In this document: one piece after another, positions 8,371 to 15,669 of the stretch
How positions within the stretch are numbered: the stretch's first letter is position 1
Layout of the letters: each line of letters begins with the position of its first letter
Translations under genes and position numbers: made by a program
Notes under the pieces: model-generated
Seen by the model: only the letters and a program-made list of their open reading frames with translations
The model's database searches: none
What the model was told of the DNA's origin: nothing
Assembly: GCA_025266875.1 (NCBI GenBank)
Contig: JALLLT010000136.1
Coordinates: 1 to 18,064 of the forward strand
Length of the DNA: 18,064 bases
Source of the DNA: Fennellomyces sp. T-0311
Lineage: Eukaryota > Mucoromycota > Mucoromycetes > Mucorales > Lichtheimiaceae
Direction of reading: 5' to 3'

Positions 8371-8718
8371 ATGTTTCCAAGATCCTTTACCAACGCTCAA
8401 ATTAAAGCAAGTTTGAATTTCTTTTTGTGGCGACGCAAGCACCAAGGCCAGTACTGGAACCGCCTTCTTCATTGCCTTCGTACTATCTATATTTTAGATA
8501 GTATTACTGAAAATGAAGTAGCAAGTCAACTGGAAGAAGTAGACCCTAATTTAGACCCTGAAGACTCAGATACAGATGATGAATTGGTGTCTGATATTTC
8601 ATCAGATGGTATTCCATCCCCAAGACCCCGCCAGCGCCGTCGTACTATTGTTATTTCAAGTGAAGAGGAGGATAATAGCTCTGGATCAAATTATAGTGAT
8701 ATAGATATTGAGAACTAG
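8371..8718 (+). CDS. Small basic/acidic protein of unknown function, 115 residues
   Basis: I do not recognise the family. The first 45 residues are basic and aromatic (FFLWRRKHQGQYWNRLLHCL) and may form a helix. Residues of about 50-80 are acidic (EEVDPNLDPEDSDTDDE). A basic patch RPRQRRR is followed by TIVISSEEED, which fits a SUMO-interaction motif (hydrophobic run, then Ser and acidic residues), and an acidic tail ends the protein. There is an in-frame stop upstream of the ATG. The composition suggests a nuclear protein (inference). It is divergent from the exonuclease gene. Its TAG stop at 8716-8718 survives, but everything after it has been displaced by element 2. Confidence 0.5.
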   Translation: MFPRSFTNAQIKASLNFFLWRRKHQGQYWNRLLHCLRTIYILDSITENEVASQLEEVDPNLDPEDSDTDDELVSDISSDGIPSPRPRQRRRTIVISSEEEDNSSGSNYSDIDIEN

Positions 8719-8722
8719 TTAG
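8718..8722 (+). repeat. Target site duplication GTTAG, left copy of element 2
   Basis: GTTAG here is repeated exactly at 14414-14418 next to the other LTR. The G is the last base of the small gene's TAG stop codon. Confidence 0.9.
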
Positions 8723-9102
8723 TGTCGTATTCCCGACATACACTATCATCCATGATTACATGCTTTTCCTTCTTTATGCTATATCCGCTGTCATTACGAC
8801 ATCAACAACCGTACAGTTATCGATTGCCTTATTTGCTCTTATGTGCAACCTTGATTCGGGTTTACCGATCGTAAGGCAACTCCTTTAACTTGGTTCCATA
8901 TGTTCTTCGGCTCCTTCATCTATAAGGCAAGATCATATGAAAGTCGGCAATAACATGGATCATAGGCTTATTAGACAAAGCATTCGCCTTCTTCGTCCCG
9001 AACTCATCAACAGTATAAATAGAGAGCAGTTTTCCTCAATAAATCATTATCTTATTTTGGTCTCGTCATTCGAAAGCCTTTCCTCGTTTAAACGATACCA
9101 CA
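8723..9102 (+). repeat. 5' LTR of element 2, 380 bp
   Basis: Begins TGTCGTATTC and ends GATACCACA. The termini form an imperfect inverted repeat (TGTCGTATTC against TGTGGTATCG, 8 of 10). TATAAATA is at 9014-9021 and AATAAA at 9038-9043. The first bases themselves form TGTCG-TATTCC-CGACA, a short hairpin. It lacks the 24-bp duplication of the 3' LTR. Confidence 0.95.
9014..9021 (+). promoter_or_regulatory. TATA box of element 2 promoter
   Basis: Reads CAGTATAAATAGAGAG, sharing TATAAATAGAGAG with element 1. AATAAA follows 16 nt later, so the transcript start is probably near or beyond 9040. Confidence 0.75.
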
Positions 9103-9165
9103 TTTTTTTTGACGTTTCTATCGAACTCTACTCTCAATTTATTTTACTCTTACCTTTATCTTACC
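9103..9165 (+). other. Element 2 leader and primer-binding region with T8 run
   Basis: After the LTR terminus CCACA come eight T, then GACGTTTCTATCG and a pyrimidine-rich leader to the ATG at 9166. No TGG-starting tRNA primer site is present. The T-run in the same place as in element 1 suggests a shared non-tRNA priming mode. Confidence 0.5.
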
Positions 9166-12100
9166 ATGTCTGCTCACTCTGACGTTACTTTATCCCCATC
9201 CGAGGTAGCTCGCCAAGCCATTGATGAGTTACGATCTGAGTTGGCTGGTGTAACCCGTGATTACTCTGTTGCTGTTCGTACTGGGAATGGCAATATCCAA
9301 GAACTTCAAGGACGCATGGGTGACCTACAAGATGCCATCTCTTTCGCCGTTGGTGCCCAAGCTGTTTTCTCTCCTGCTGCTGTGGTGGCTCCCGAACGTC
9401 TTGGCCGTGCTCCGTCCAACTTGCCGTGTCTTCAGTGGGAAGGCTATGTTTGGAAGCCGTCTGCCCCTGCCTTTCCTACTTTGGATGATTGCCTTATCAA
9501 GTTCGAGGATGTCGTCCATGGTGATGGCTGGGATGTCAACCAGTCGTGGCCCCGTTTCCTGCCAATGTTGCTCTCGCCTGAGCATCGCTCGTGGTTTGCG
9601 GTAAACTTGGAACCGTACACTGACAAGCCCTGGTCCTTTGCTCGCTCTCGCCTGGTTGAGGATTTGGATATCAATGAGGCTGACCGTGTGGCTGACTTCA
9701 CGGATCAGCTGATGAACATCCGAATGCGTACGTCGGAAACAGTGGCGCTGTTTACAGCAAGATTCGAGAAGCTTCGCCGCGATGCCAAGGCCCCGGACAA
9801 CTTCGTAATGGTAACCAAGTATATTGACGCTCTCTTGCCCGACCTTCAAGACCGGGTATACACTGCTCGCGCTGGTTTGCCAGCTCACCAAAAGGAATCG
9901 ATTGCTGGTATTTCGTCTCTCGCTCTCTCTCTGGAGAAGGGTGTAAACAAGGCTCGCAGCCGCAAGGCTCATCACTCTTCCTCTTCTGGTTCCTCTTCTG
10001 CTCCTTCCGGAGGATCGTCGTCGAAAGATGGCAAACGTCGCCGTGTGGAGAAGACCTCATACTTCTGTGAGCTCCATGGTAACGGTGGTCATGCCACCAA
10101 GGATTGCAAAGTTCGGGCCAAGGTCTTGGCTCAAAGCTCTTTGGTTGGTGCTAGTGCAAGTGTGCACAACCCTTTCCGCGCCTCTTCTTCTGCTGGCTCG
10201 TCTTCGGGTTCTTCTGGTTCCACTTCTGGGACACCCTCAGGTCCTGTTTCGGGTCCTTCCTTGCCCTCTTCTTCTGGTACCTCTGGACGCGGTAATCCCT
10301 GCCGTAAGTGTGGTGCTCCGTGGCAGCATGGACATTCATGTGTTACAAGAGCGATTCGCTCGTCACGTGTCGTCGAGCCTGCTTCCGCCCCTCCTCCAGC
10401 CAAGAAGGAAGATGATGATGATTTGGATATCGTCATGGGCGACTTAGACTTGGCCGTTGGGCCATGCAGCGATTGTAAGTCTACACAGTCATTACATGAG
10501 TTTTCGTTTGAGAATACACGCTCATATTACATCCCAATCATACTAGAAAACCGTTGTACGTATGCTCTTCTTGATCCTGGAGCGACTCATAGCACTGTTT
10601 CCAAGTTGTTATGTGAGCGATGGGGGTGGGATATCCTACCAAAGGAGGGTACTGTGTTTCTGGCACACAAAGGCACAACGATAGATAGACTTGGGGTTAC
10701 CAATAAACTACACATTGTCTGCAATGATAAAGCTATCGACCATTCATTTGAAGTGTTTGACTTACATGGTAAAGCTGAGATCTGTATAGGCAATGATATC
10801 AAGCACCACTTCGGTATTTACATTGGCAATCTTCCTTATTGTTGGCACAAACCAGGAGTTCCCAGAGATCCTCCTACGATGCCAGATGAGTATATCCCAA
10901 ATGCCAGTCCAGCGGGTAGCAAGGAACAGCAGCGATCATTCCATGATGCTCTTGCCCCATACCTGGATGCTAACGCGGCTATACCAAAGGATGCCTGTTG
11001 TACGATGCCTGAAGCAGTGGTACGTTTACCTACTCCTGCAGGGAAAGTCGCATACCGCTCGCCATACCGAGTCGCAGATGCACTGAAACCAGTTCTTCGG
11101 AAACAGCTGGACGAATGGTTAGAAGCTGGGGTGATCGCAGTATCTCCTACTTATACACCGTTCAACAGTGGCTTGACTTGTGTCCCCAAACGCGATCCAG
11201 TCTCTGGCGAACCCATTGCATATCGTTGGTGCATGGACGTACGACACATCAATGTCATGCTCGATGACTACAACTTCTCTATGCGCGATATACCTTCCAT
11301 CTTTTCCTCGTTATCCGGTAACACGGTATACAGTGTCTGTGATGTGACCGCAGCTTTCAATACCATGCCGATTGCAGAAGAGGATCAATTCAAGCTCGGC
11401 ATGATTGTCGATAAGACTTGCTATATCTGGAAGCGTGCTTGTTTTGGATTGAAGATCCTTCCTCAACAATGGAGTGCTTTGCTGACTAAGTTGACGCACG
11501 ATCTCCCATTTGTGCAAACCTATCTCGATGATTGCATTGTGGCGTCGCCAGATCTGGAGACACATAAGTTGCACGTCATTGAATTGGTGAAAAGATTGAC
11601 ATCCATGAACCTTACCTTGAACAGGAAGAAGTGTCACTTTGCACAAAAGTGTGTGTACTTGCTGGGATTCCAGATCTCGTCTCTTGGTGTTGCACTTGAC
11701 CCTCGCAAGGTGTCCAATGTGCTTGATTGGCCTAGACCTCAGACAGGCCGTGATGTACAGAGCTTCCTTGGCCTGTGCAATTTCTTCCGCTCGTTCTTGC
11801 CCCGTGCTGCAGAATTGATGCATCCACTTGATCAGCTACGAAACGCTCGCTCACTTGATGGTCTCTGGACTATCAAACACACTGAGGCATTCGAACGATT
11901 AAAGGAGGCACTTTCACGCGCACCAGTTTTGAGCAATGTCGACATGAACCATGCGCTTCATCTTGCTACCGACGCCAGTTCAACTTCAATTGGAGGAATG
12001 CTGTTTCAAGTCATCAACAATCAATATCGTTACATTGGTTTCGTGGCTCGCGCTCTTACCTCTAGTGAATCCCGGTACGGAACGACAAAGCGTGAATTGC

Positions 12101-13872
12101 TTGCGATTGTATATTGCTTACAGAAATGGCGTCAGTGGTTGTGGGGTTCTCGTAAACCGTTCACTGTTTACACCGACCATCGCGCGCTTACGTTTCTTCA
12201 CACTCAACCGGTCGCAAACCAGATGATTATCAACTGGTACGATGTCATTGGCGATTATTCGTTTCGAGTAGCGCACATTCCTGGCATTCAAAATCTGCTG
12301 CCTGATTACTTGAGTCATCTATTCTCGCATCCGTTGGAAGAAAACAACAAAGACAAAGACCCTGCCACGTTGGGCAATGCACCTTCGTCAACAGACACGC
12401 AGTCACCTGCGTTACGCATGAGTCAAGTGACCAACACTGTTGATATGATCACACCACCTGTTGAGGCACGCGCCGGACTCCTTGAGGAAGCTCATCTCCT
12501 TGGACATTATGGTGCCGATGCCATTGTCAACGCACTTCACGATGACGGTCTTCACTGGACCAACATTCGCAAGGATGCACTGAACACAGTGGCCAAATGC
12601 CCCGATTGCCAACGCTTTAACATCGGGAAACACGGTTACCATCCACTACAACACGTGAAAGCTGACAGACCTGGTGATCATTGGGCGATTGACCTTGGCG
12701 ACTTCAATGTTGTCAGTGACAGTGGTAATGCTTTTTTACTTGTCATGCTGGATATATTCACACGTTTCGTGGTTTTACGAGCCATACCTGACAAAACAGC
12801 TCCCACCATCGCACGAACTTTGGTTGACGTTTTCTCATTGCTAGGCTATCCAAAAGTCCTTACGCATGACTGGGGTACAGAGTTCCACAACTCTTTGTGC
12901 AAGCTTCTTGCCAAGTCCTCTGGTTACGAGTTACGCTTATCTTCAAAGTATCATCCACGTGGAAATGGTGCCGTCGAGAAAGCTGTAGGAATTGCGAAGC
13001 AAACCATCATCAAGCGATTACAAGGGAAGAACACGGAATGGGACTTGTTCGTTGCTAGCTCTCAGCTGTCGATGAATTGTCGTCATACCAAATTGCATGG
13101 TTCTCGTCCTTTCAGCGTGATGCTTGGTCGCAAGCCCAATGGTTTCCAAGACTATACCAGTGTACAGCTCGGATCAGCCTCTTCGTCCTCTAAGGATGTT
13201 AAGGCCCTGATGCAACACATCGAGGATTGGGAAAACATGGTCATTCCTGCTATCAGTGCTCGCATGGATGCTGTACGAGCTATTGAGAAAAGCAAGTTCG
13301 ACAGTCAGAACCGCATTATCGATGGCTTCCCTATCGGCAGCAAGGTCATGATCAAGAACATCGCACGAGCGGCTAAGACTGACCCTCGTTATGTTGGACC
13401 ATACACTGTCTATGGTATTACCAAAGGGGGTAGTTATGTCCTTTCTGACACCACTGGCGAATTGCTATCAAGAAACGTTCCACCTTCGCACATCAAGCAA
13501 ATCTCACCGGATTCTATTGTACAATCCGAAGATACCTACGAGATTCTTGCAGTCGTGGATCACAAACTTGACAGTAATAACCAATACCTTTATCGGGTAC
13601 GTTGGAAGGGATATGATGATCCAAAGGAAGATACCTGGGAACCGACCGATCACTTCAATAGCTTGGATCTCATCCAACAATATTGGAGTCGACGTGCGAC
13701 AGCTCCTACTACCAACAACAAACGTAGACGTGCTGAAGGGACCAGTACAAACACGCGAGCCAACAGCTTCTCCACGACTTCTGCTCACAGTCGTATAGAA
13801 ACACGCTCGTCCAAGCGCAGACGTGTTGCTGCAGCCAACACTGCCTCCAGTAAGAAATCAAAACGCGCTTAG
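9166..13872 (+). CDS. Element 2 Gag-Pol polyprotein, 1568 residues, intact
   Basis: The ATG at 9166 (TTACC-ATG) is the first in the leader; the open frame extends upstream only through a TTG. Gag core lies in the first 270 residues, followed by a Ser-rich linker. Two zinc knuckles follow: C-x2-H-x4-H-x4-C at 301-314 (CELHGNGGHATKDC) and C-x2-C-x7-H-x-C at 379-392 (CRKCGAPWQHGHSC). The protease has D470 in DPGATHS, a Pro where Ser or Thr is usual. RT has YLDD at 786-789. RNase H has D936 in TDAS. Integrase has H-H-C-C from H1110 to about C1148 and the triad D1176, D1235, E1271 (D-X35-E), then a GPY module (VGPYTV). The chromodomain begins at about Y1458 (YEILAV) with RWKGY, keeping the three aromatic cage residues. 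The last 60 residues are rich in Lys/Arg, suiting nuclear import. Gag and Pol are fused, as in Tf1-type elements. Confidence 0.97.
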   Translation: MSAHSDVTLSPSEVARQAIDELRSELAGVTRDYSVAVRTGNGNIQELQGRMGDLQDAISFAVGAQAVFSPAAVVAPERLGRAPSNLPCLQWEGYVWKPSAPAFPTLDDCLIKFEDVVHGDGWDVNQSWPRFLPMLLSPEHRSWFAVNLEPYTDKPWSFARSRLVEDLDINEADRVADFTDQLMNIRMRTSETVALFTARFEKLRRDAKAPDNFVMVTKYIDALLPDLQDRVYTARAGLPAHQKESIAGISSLALSLEKGVNKARSRKAHHSSSSGSSSAPSGGSSSKDGKRRRVEKTSYFCELHGNGGHATKDCKVRAKVLAQSSLVGASASVHNPFRASSSAGSSSGSSGSTSGTPSGPVSGPSLPSSSGTSGRGNPCRKCGAPWQHGHSCVTRAIRSSRVVEPASAPPPAKKEDDDDLDIVMGDLDLAVGPCSDCKSTQSLHEFSFENTRSYYIPIILENRCTYALLDPGATHSTVSKLLCERWGWDILPKEGTVFLAHKGTTIDRLGVTNKLHIVCNDKAIDHSFEVFDLHGKAEICIGNDIKHHFGIYIGNLPYCWHKPGVPRDPPTMPDEYIPNASPAGSKEQQRSFHDALAPYLDANAAIPKDACCTMPEAVVRLPTPAGKVAYRSPYRVADALKPVLRKQLDEWLEAGVIAVSPTYTPFNSGLTCVPKRDPVSGEPIAYRWCMDVRHINVMLDDYNFSMRDIPSIFSSLSGNTVYSVCDVTAAFNTMPIAEEDQFKLGMIVDKTCYIWKRACFGLKILPQQWSALLTKLTHDLPFVQTYLDDCIVASPDLETHKLHVIELVKRLTSMNLTLNRKKCHFAQKCVYLLGFQISSLGVALDPRKVSNVLDWPRPQTGRDVQSFLGLCNFFRSFLPRAAELMHPLDQLRNARSLDGLWTIKHTEAFERLKEALSRAPVLSNVDMNHALHLATDASSTSIGGMLFQVINNQYRYIGFVARALTSSESRYGTTKRELLAIVYCLQKWRQWLWGSRKPFTVYTDHRALTFLHTQPVANQMIINWYDVIGDYSFRVAHIPGIQNLLPDYLSHLFSHPLEENNKDKDPATLGNAPSSTDTQSPALRMSQVTNTVDMITPPVEARAGLLEEAHLLGHYGADAIVNALHDDGLHWTNIRKDALNTVAKCPDCQRFNIGKHGYHPLQHVKADRPGDHWAIDLGDFNVVSDSGNAFLLVMLDIFTRFVVLRAIPDKTAPTIARTLVDVFSLLGYPKVLTHDWGTEFHNSLCKLLAKSSGYELRLSSKYHPRGNGAVEKAVGIAKQTIIKRLQGKNTEWDLFVASSQLSMNCRHTKLHGSRPFSVMLGRKPNGFQDYTSVQLGSASSSSKDVKALMQHIEDWENMVIPAISARMDAVRAIEKSKFDSQNRIIDGFPIGSKVMIKNIARAAKTDPRYVGPYTVYGITKGGSYVLSDTTGELLSRNVPPSHIKQISPDSIVQSEDTYEILAVVDHKLDSNNQYLYRVRWKGYDDPKEDTWEPTDHFNSLDLIQQYWSRRATAPTTNNKRRRAEGTSTNTRANSFSTTSAHSRIETRSSKRRRVAAANTASSKKSKRA

Positions 13873-14009
13873 ACATGACTTTTTTGCCCATCACTTTTTC
13901 TCCCACTGGGTTTTTCTGGGTTTTTCTAGTCATTGGTATGCTGTTTATCCGCAAGCATAGGGACCTACAACAATCCTTTCATACGGTTGTTTCGTCTGGA
14001 GGGGGGCAA
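13873..14009 (+). other. Element 2 3' untranslated stretch with polypurine tract
   Basis: 137 bp without a gene. It ends in GGAGGGGGGCAA (13998-14009) abutting the 3' LTR, the plus-strand primer site, close to the element 1 tract. Confidence 0.8.
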
Positions 14010-14413
14010 TGTCGTATTCCCGACATACACTATCATCCATGGTTACATGCTTTTCCTTCTTTATGCTATATCCGCTGTCATTACGACATCAACAACCGTA
14101 CAGTTATCGATTGCCTTATTTGCTCTTATGTGCAACCATTGCATTGCTCTTATGTGCAACCTTGATTCGGGTTTACCGATCGTAAGGCAACTCCTTTAAC
14201 TTGGTTCCATATGTTCTTCGGCTCCTTCATCTATAAGGCAAGATCATATGAAAGTCGGCAATAACATGGATCATAGGCTTATTAGACAAAGCATTCGCCT
14301 TCTTCGTCCCGAACTCATCAACAGTATAAATAGAGAGCAGTTTTCCTCAATAAATCATTATCTTATTTTGGTCTCGTCATTCGAAAGCCTTTCCTCGTTT
14401 AAACGATACCACA
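14010..14413 (+). repeat. 3' LTR of element 2, 404 bp
   Basis: Same termini as the 5' LTR. It differs by G for A at 14041 (CCATGGTTAC against CCATGATTAC) and by an extra 24 bp at about 14120-14143, a tandem copy of the neighbouring sequence. TATA is at 14325-14332 and AATAAA at 14349-14354; this box faces out into the downstream flank. Confidence 0.95.
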
Positions 14414-14418
14414 GTTAG
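14414..14418 (+). repeat. Target site duplication GTTAG, right copy of element 2
   Basis: Exact repeat of 8718-8722. Joining the two sides restores a TAG stop followed directly by TTAGAAAATAAAAAAAATA. Confidence 0.9.
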
Positions 14419-14759
14419 AAAATAAAAAAAATATAGATGCTAAACATATATAGCAGTTAATGCATATAGTAGAGAAAAAAAATTAGCTATCTAATAATAT
14501 ACTTTTCATTATATTGTGATGTTTTTATAAGAAAATATGAGCAGTTTTCTTTATTTGATGAGCTATTTTCTTGTTCCATGACTTGAACAGGTGATCTGCA
14601 TATTAGAAACCACATGTGTTACCAACGGTGCTATTTCAACTTTACTTACGTGGATTTACTAGAGATTTGTGCGCGCCAATATACTCTGGCAAACACTATG
14701 ACTGCTCTTCCATGATCTGCACGGATTGTATACATTAGCAGAAAATAATAACAAAATTA
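14419..14759. other. AT-rich flank, former 3' flank of the small gene
   Basis: No coding frame of note. It begins with AAAATAAAAAAAATATAG, whose AATAAA probably was the polyadenylation signal of the 8371-8718 gene before element 2 separated them by 5.7 kb. The rest is A/T-rich with no recognisable gene. Confidence 0.5.
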
Positions 14760-14915
14760 GACTTTAAGGTTTAGGAATAGACTATAAGTTTACGATATAG
14801 AATTTATGATCTAGGGTATAACATTTAGGATTTAGGCTTTAGAGTTTAAAATTTAAGCTGTAAGGTGTAAGATTTAGGATGTAGGACTTAGACTTTAGGG
14901 TTATTAGGTGATTCT
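14760..14915 (+). repeat. Degenerate TTTAGG-type short repeat, telomere-like
   Basis: About 20 imperfect 6-8-bp units such as ATTTAGG, CTTTAGAG, TGTAAG, ATGTAGG and CTTTAGGG follow one another, with the G-rich strand on plus. It resembles a decayed telomeric or interstitial telomere-like array, but units vary too much to assign a telomere type. Confidence 0.5.
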
Positions 14916-15102
14916 TCTTAGGGCTTTTGCTTTAGAGGTATGGTTTCTAAGCTCATTTTGTAGAGCGGAATCGTGGGATAGCTAGCATTCAAAAAGTTTC
15001 CAAAAGGGGTATCTGTGGAACGAGATATCGCCAAAAGAAAATTTTATTCTACATAGCCAGGAATATCGTAGTTTATACTGGCGAGCCACGAAAAATGCTA
15101 TA
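14916..15102. other. Unassigned spacer
   Basis: No gene, clear repeat or motif seen between the TTTAGG-type repeat and the first tRNA-like sequence. Confidence 0.4.
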
Positions 15103-15186
15103 TATGGGGTTCGGTAGCGTTGTGGTATAACGGTTGTCGTGTGGCGTCGGGTCGCGGAGGCCCTGGTTCGACGCCCGGCCCCGGAT
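15103..15186 (+). tRNA. tRNA-like sequence 1, probably a pseudogene or SINE head
   Basis: Has a B box matching consensus (GGTTCGACGCC, 15165-15175) and a near-consensus A box (TAGCGTTGTGG, 15115-15125) 50 nt apart. The D-arm CGTT/AACG can form, as can GGGG/CCCC in the acceptor. I cannot fold a normal anticodon arm, so no amino acid is assigned. A T4 run follows at 15186-15189. Confidence 0.4.
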
Positions 15187-15232
15187 TTTAGGTACATCAG
15201 GTATACTGTTTTTTGACATAACAAAATTGTTA

Positions 15233-15305
15233 TGGCATTTAGCTTAGTGGTTTAAGTATGAGGTCTTTAAAGTGAAGACCGGTGGTTCGAGCCCTTTTGC
15301 CACCA
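15233..15305 (+). tRNA. tRNA-like sequence 2, degenerate
   Basis: The A box TAGCTTAGTGG (15240-15250) and B box GGTTCGAGCC (15284-15293) both match consensus and lie 44 nt apart, as in a standard tRNA. The D-stem GCTT/AAGT pairs and the D-loop holds GG. The acceptor pairs only as TGGCA/TGCCA and is followed by CCA. The anticodon region forms GGTCTT/AAGACC out of register, so identity is uncertain; TTT (Lys) sits in the expected anticodon position but after a C. A long T-run at 15321-15330 could end transcription. Confidence 0.45.
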
Positions 15306-15331
15306 TAAAAATCTTTTATATTTTTTTTTTA

Positions 15332-15649
15332 TGTCGTAGCCATTTCTGGCGGACTTCCTTTTGTTTCCTTTTCGGATGATCCTTCCTTGTCGCGCAGTAT
15401 TAGCTGTTGCACAGATCGCTGCGGTATGCCGCAGTACCTCTTGTACTCCCTTTAGTATTATCTTTATCATCATATTCATTATTCATATCATGCGCAGCAA
15501 TCCGCAGTAAGCGGCAGTAGTATTTTATTAACATTAGAAAACATATAAATATCCCCTTAGACTAAAAGAATAAACGTTATCTTACGACTTCTCTTTCAAA
15601 CCTTTTTCTGTTATTGGCTACGGTTCATCCGCCAACAAGTGACACGACA
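15332..15649 (+). repeat. 5' LTR of element 3, 318 bp (boundaries inferred)
   Basis: Begins TGTCGT and ends ACGACA, a perfect 6-bp terminal inverted repeat, with a primer site right after it. TATAAATA is at 15544-15551 and AATAAA at 15569-15574. It contains several GCAGTA motifs, including a CTGCGG-TATG-CCGCAG hairpin at about 15419-15434. The second LTR is outside the window, so the edges rest on termini and context. Confidence 0.8.
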
Positions 15650-15651
15650 AT

Positions 15652-15666
15652 TGGTAGCGAAAGTGG
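15652..15666 (+). other. Primer-binding site of element 3
   Basis: Two bases after the LTR comes TGGTAGCGAAAGTGG. TGG pairs with a tRNA CCA end, and TGGTAGCG fits the CGCTACCA end of fungal initiator tRNA-Met, though the later bases are not a known match to me. Confidence 0.65.
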
Positions 15667-15669
15667 TTT

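Larger units (their letters stand above)
8723..14413 (+). mobile_element. Element 2: complete Ty3/gypsy chromovirus, 5691 bp
   Basis: Two LTRs, a 5-bp target duplication, one intact 1568-codon Gag-Pol frame and a polypurine tract are all present. LTRs differ by one G/A substitution and one 24-bp indel, so insertion is recent. Nothing in the sequence shows it to be dead. It is related to element 1 in promoter core, polypurine tract, knuckle type and chromodomain, but the proteins are clearly diverged, so these are different families. Confidence 0.96.

Noticed and set aside
9109..9165. N-terminal extension of element 2 Gag-Pol from a TTG
   Set aside because: The extension is leader sequence starting in the T-run; the first ATG at 9166 has a normal context.
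8723..14413. Repeat-induced point mutation in element 2
   Set aside because: Only one transition separates the LTRs and the long frame is intact; no widespread C-to-T pattern is visible.
15267..15479. Minus-strand frame across the tRNA-like sequence and the element 3 LTR
   Set aside because: It crosses an LTR boundary, is low complexity and shows no domain.
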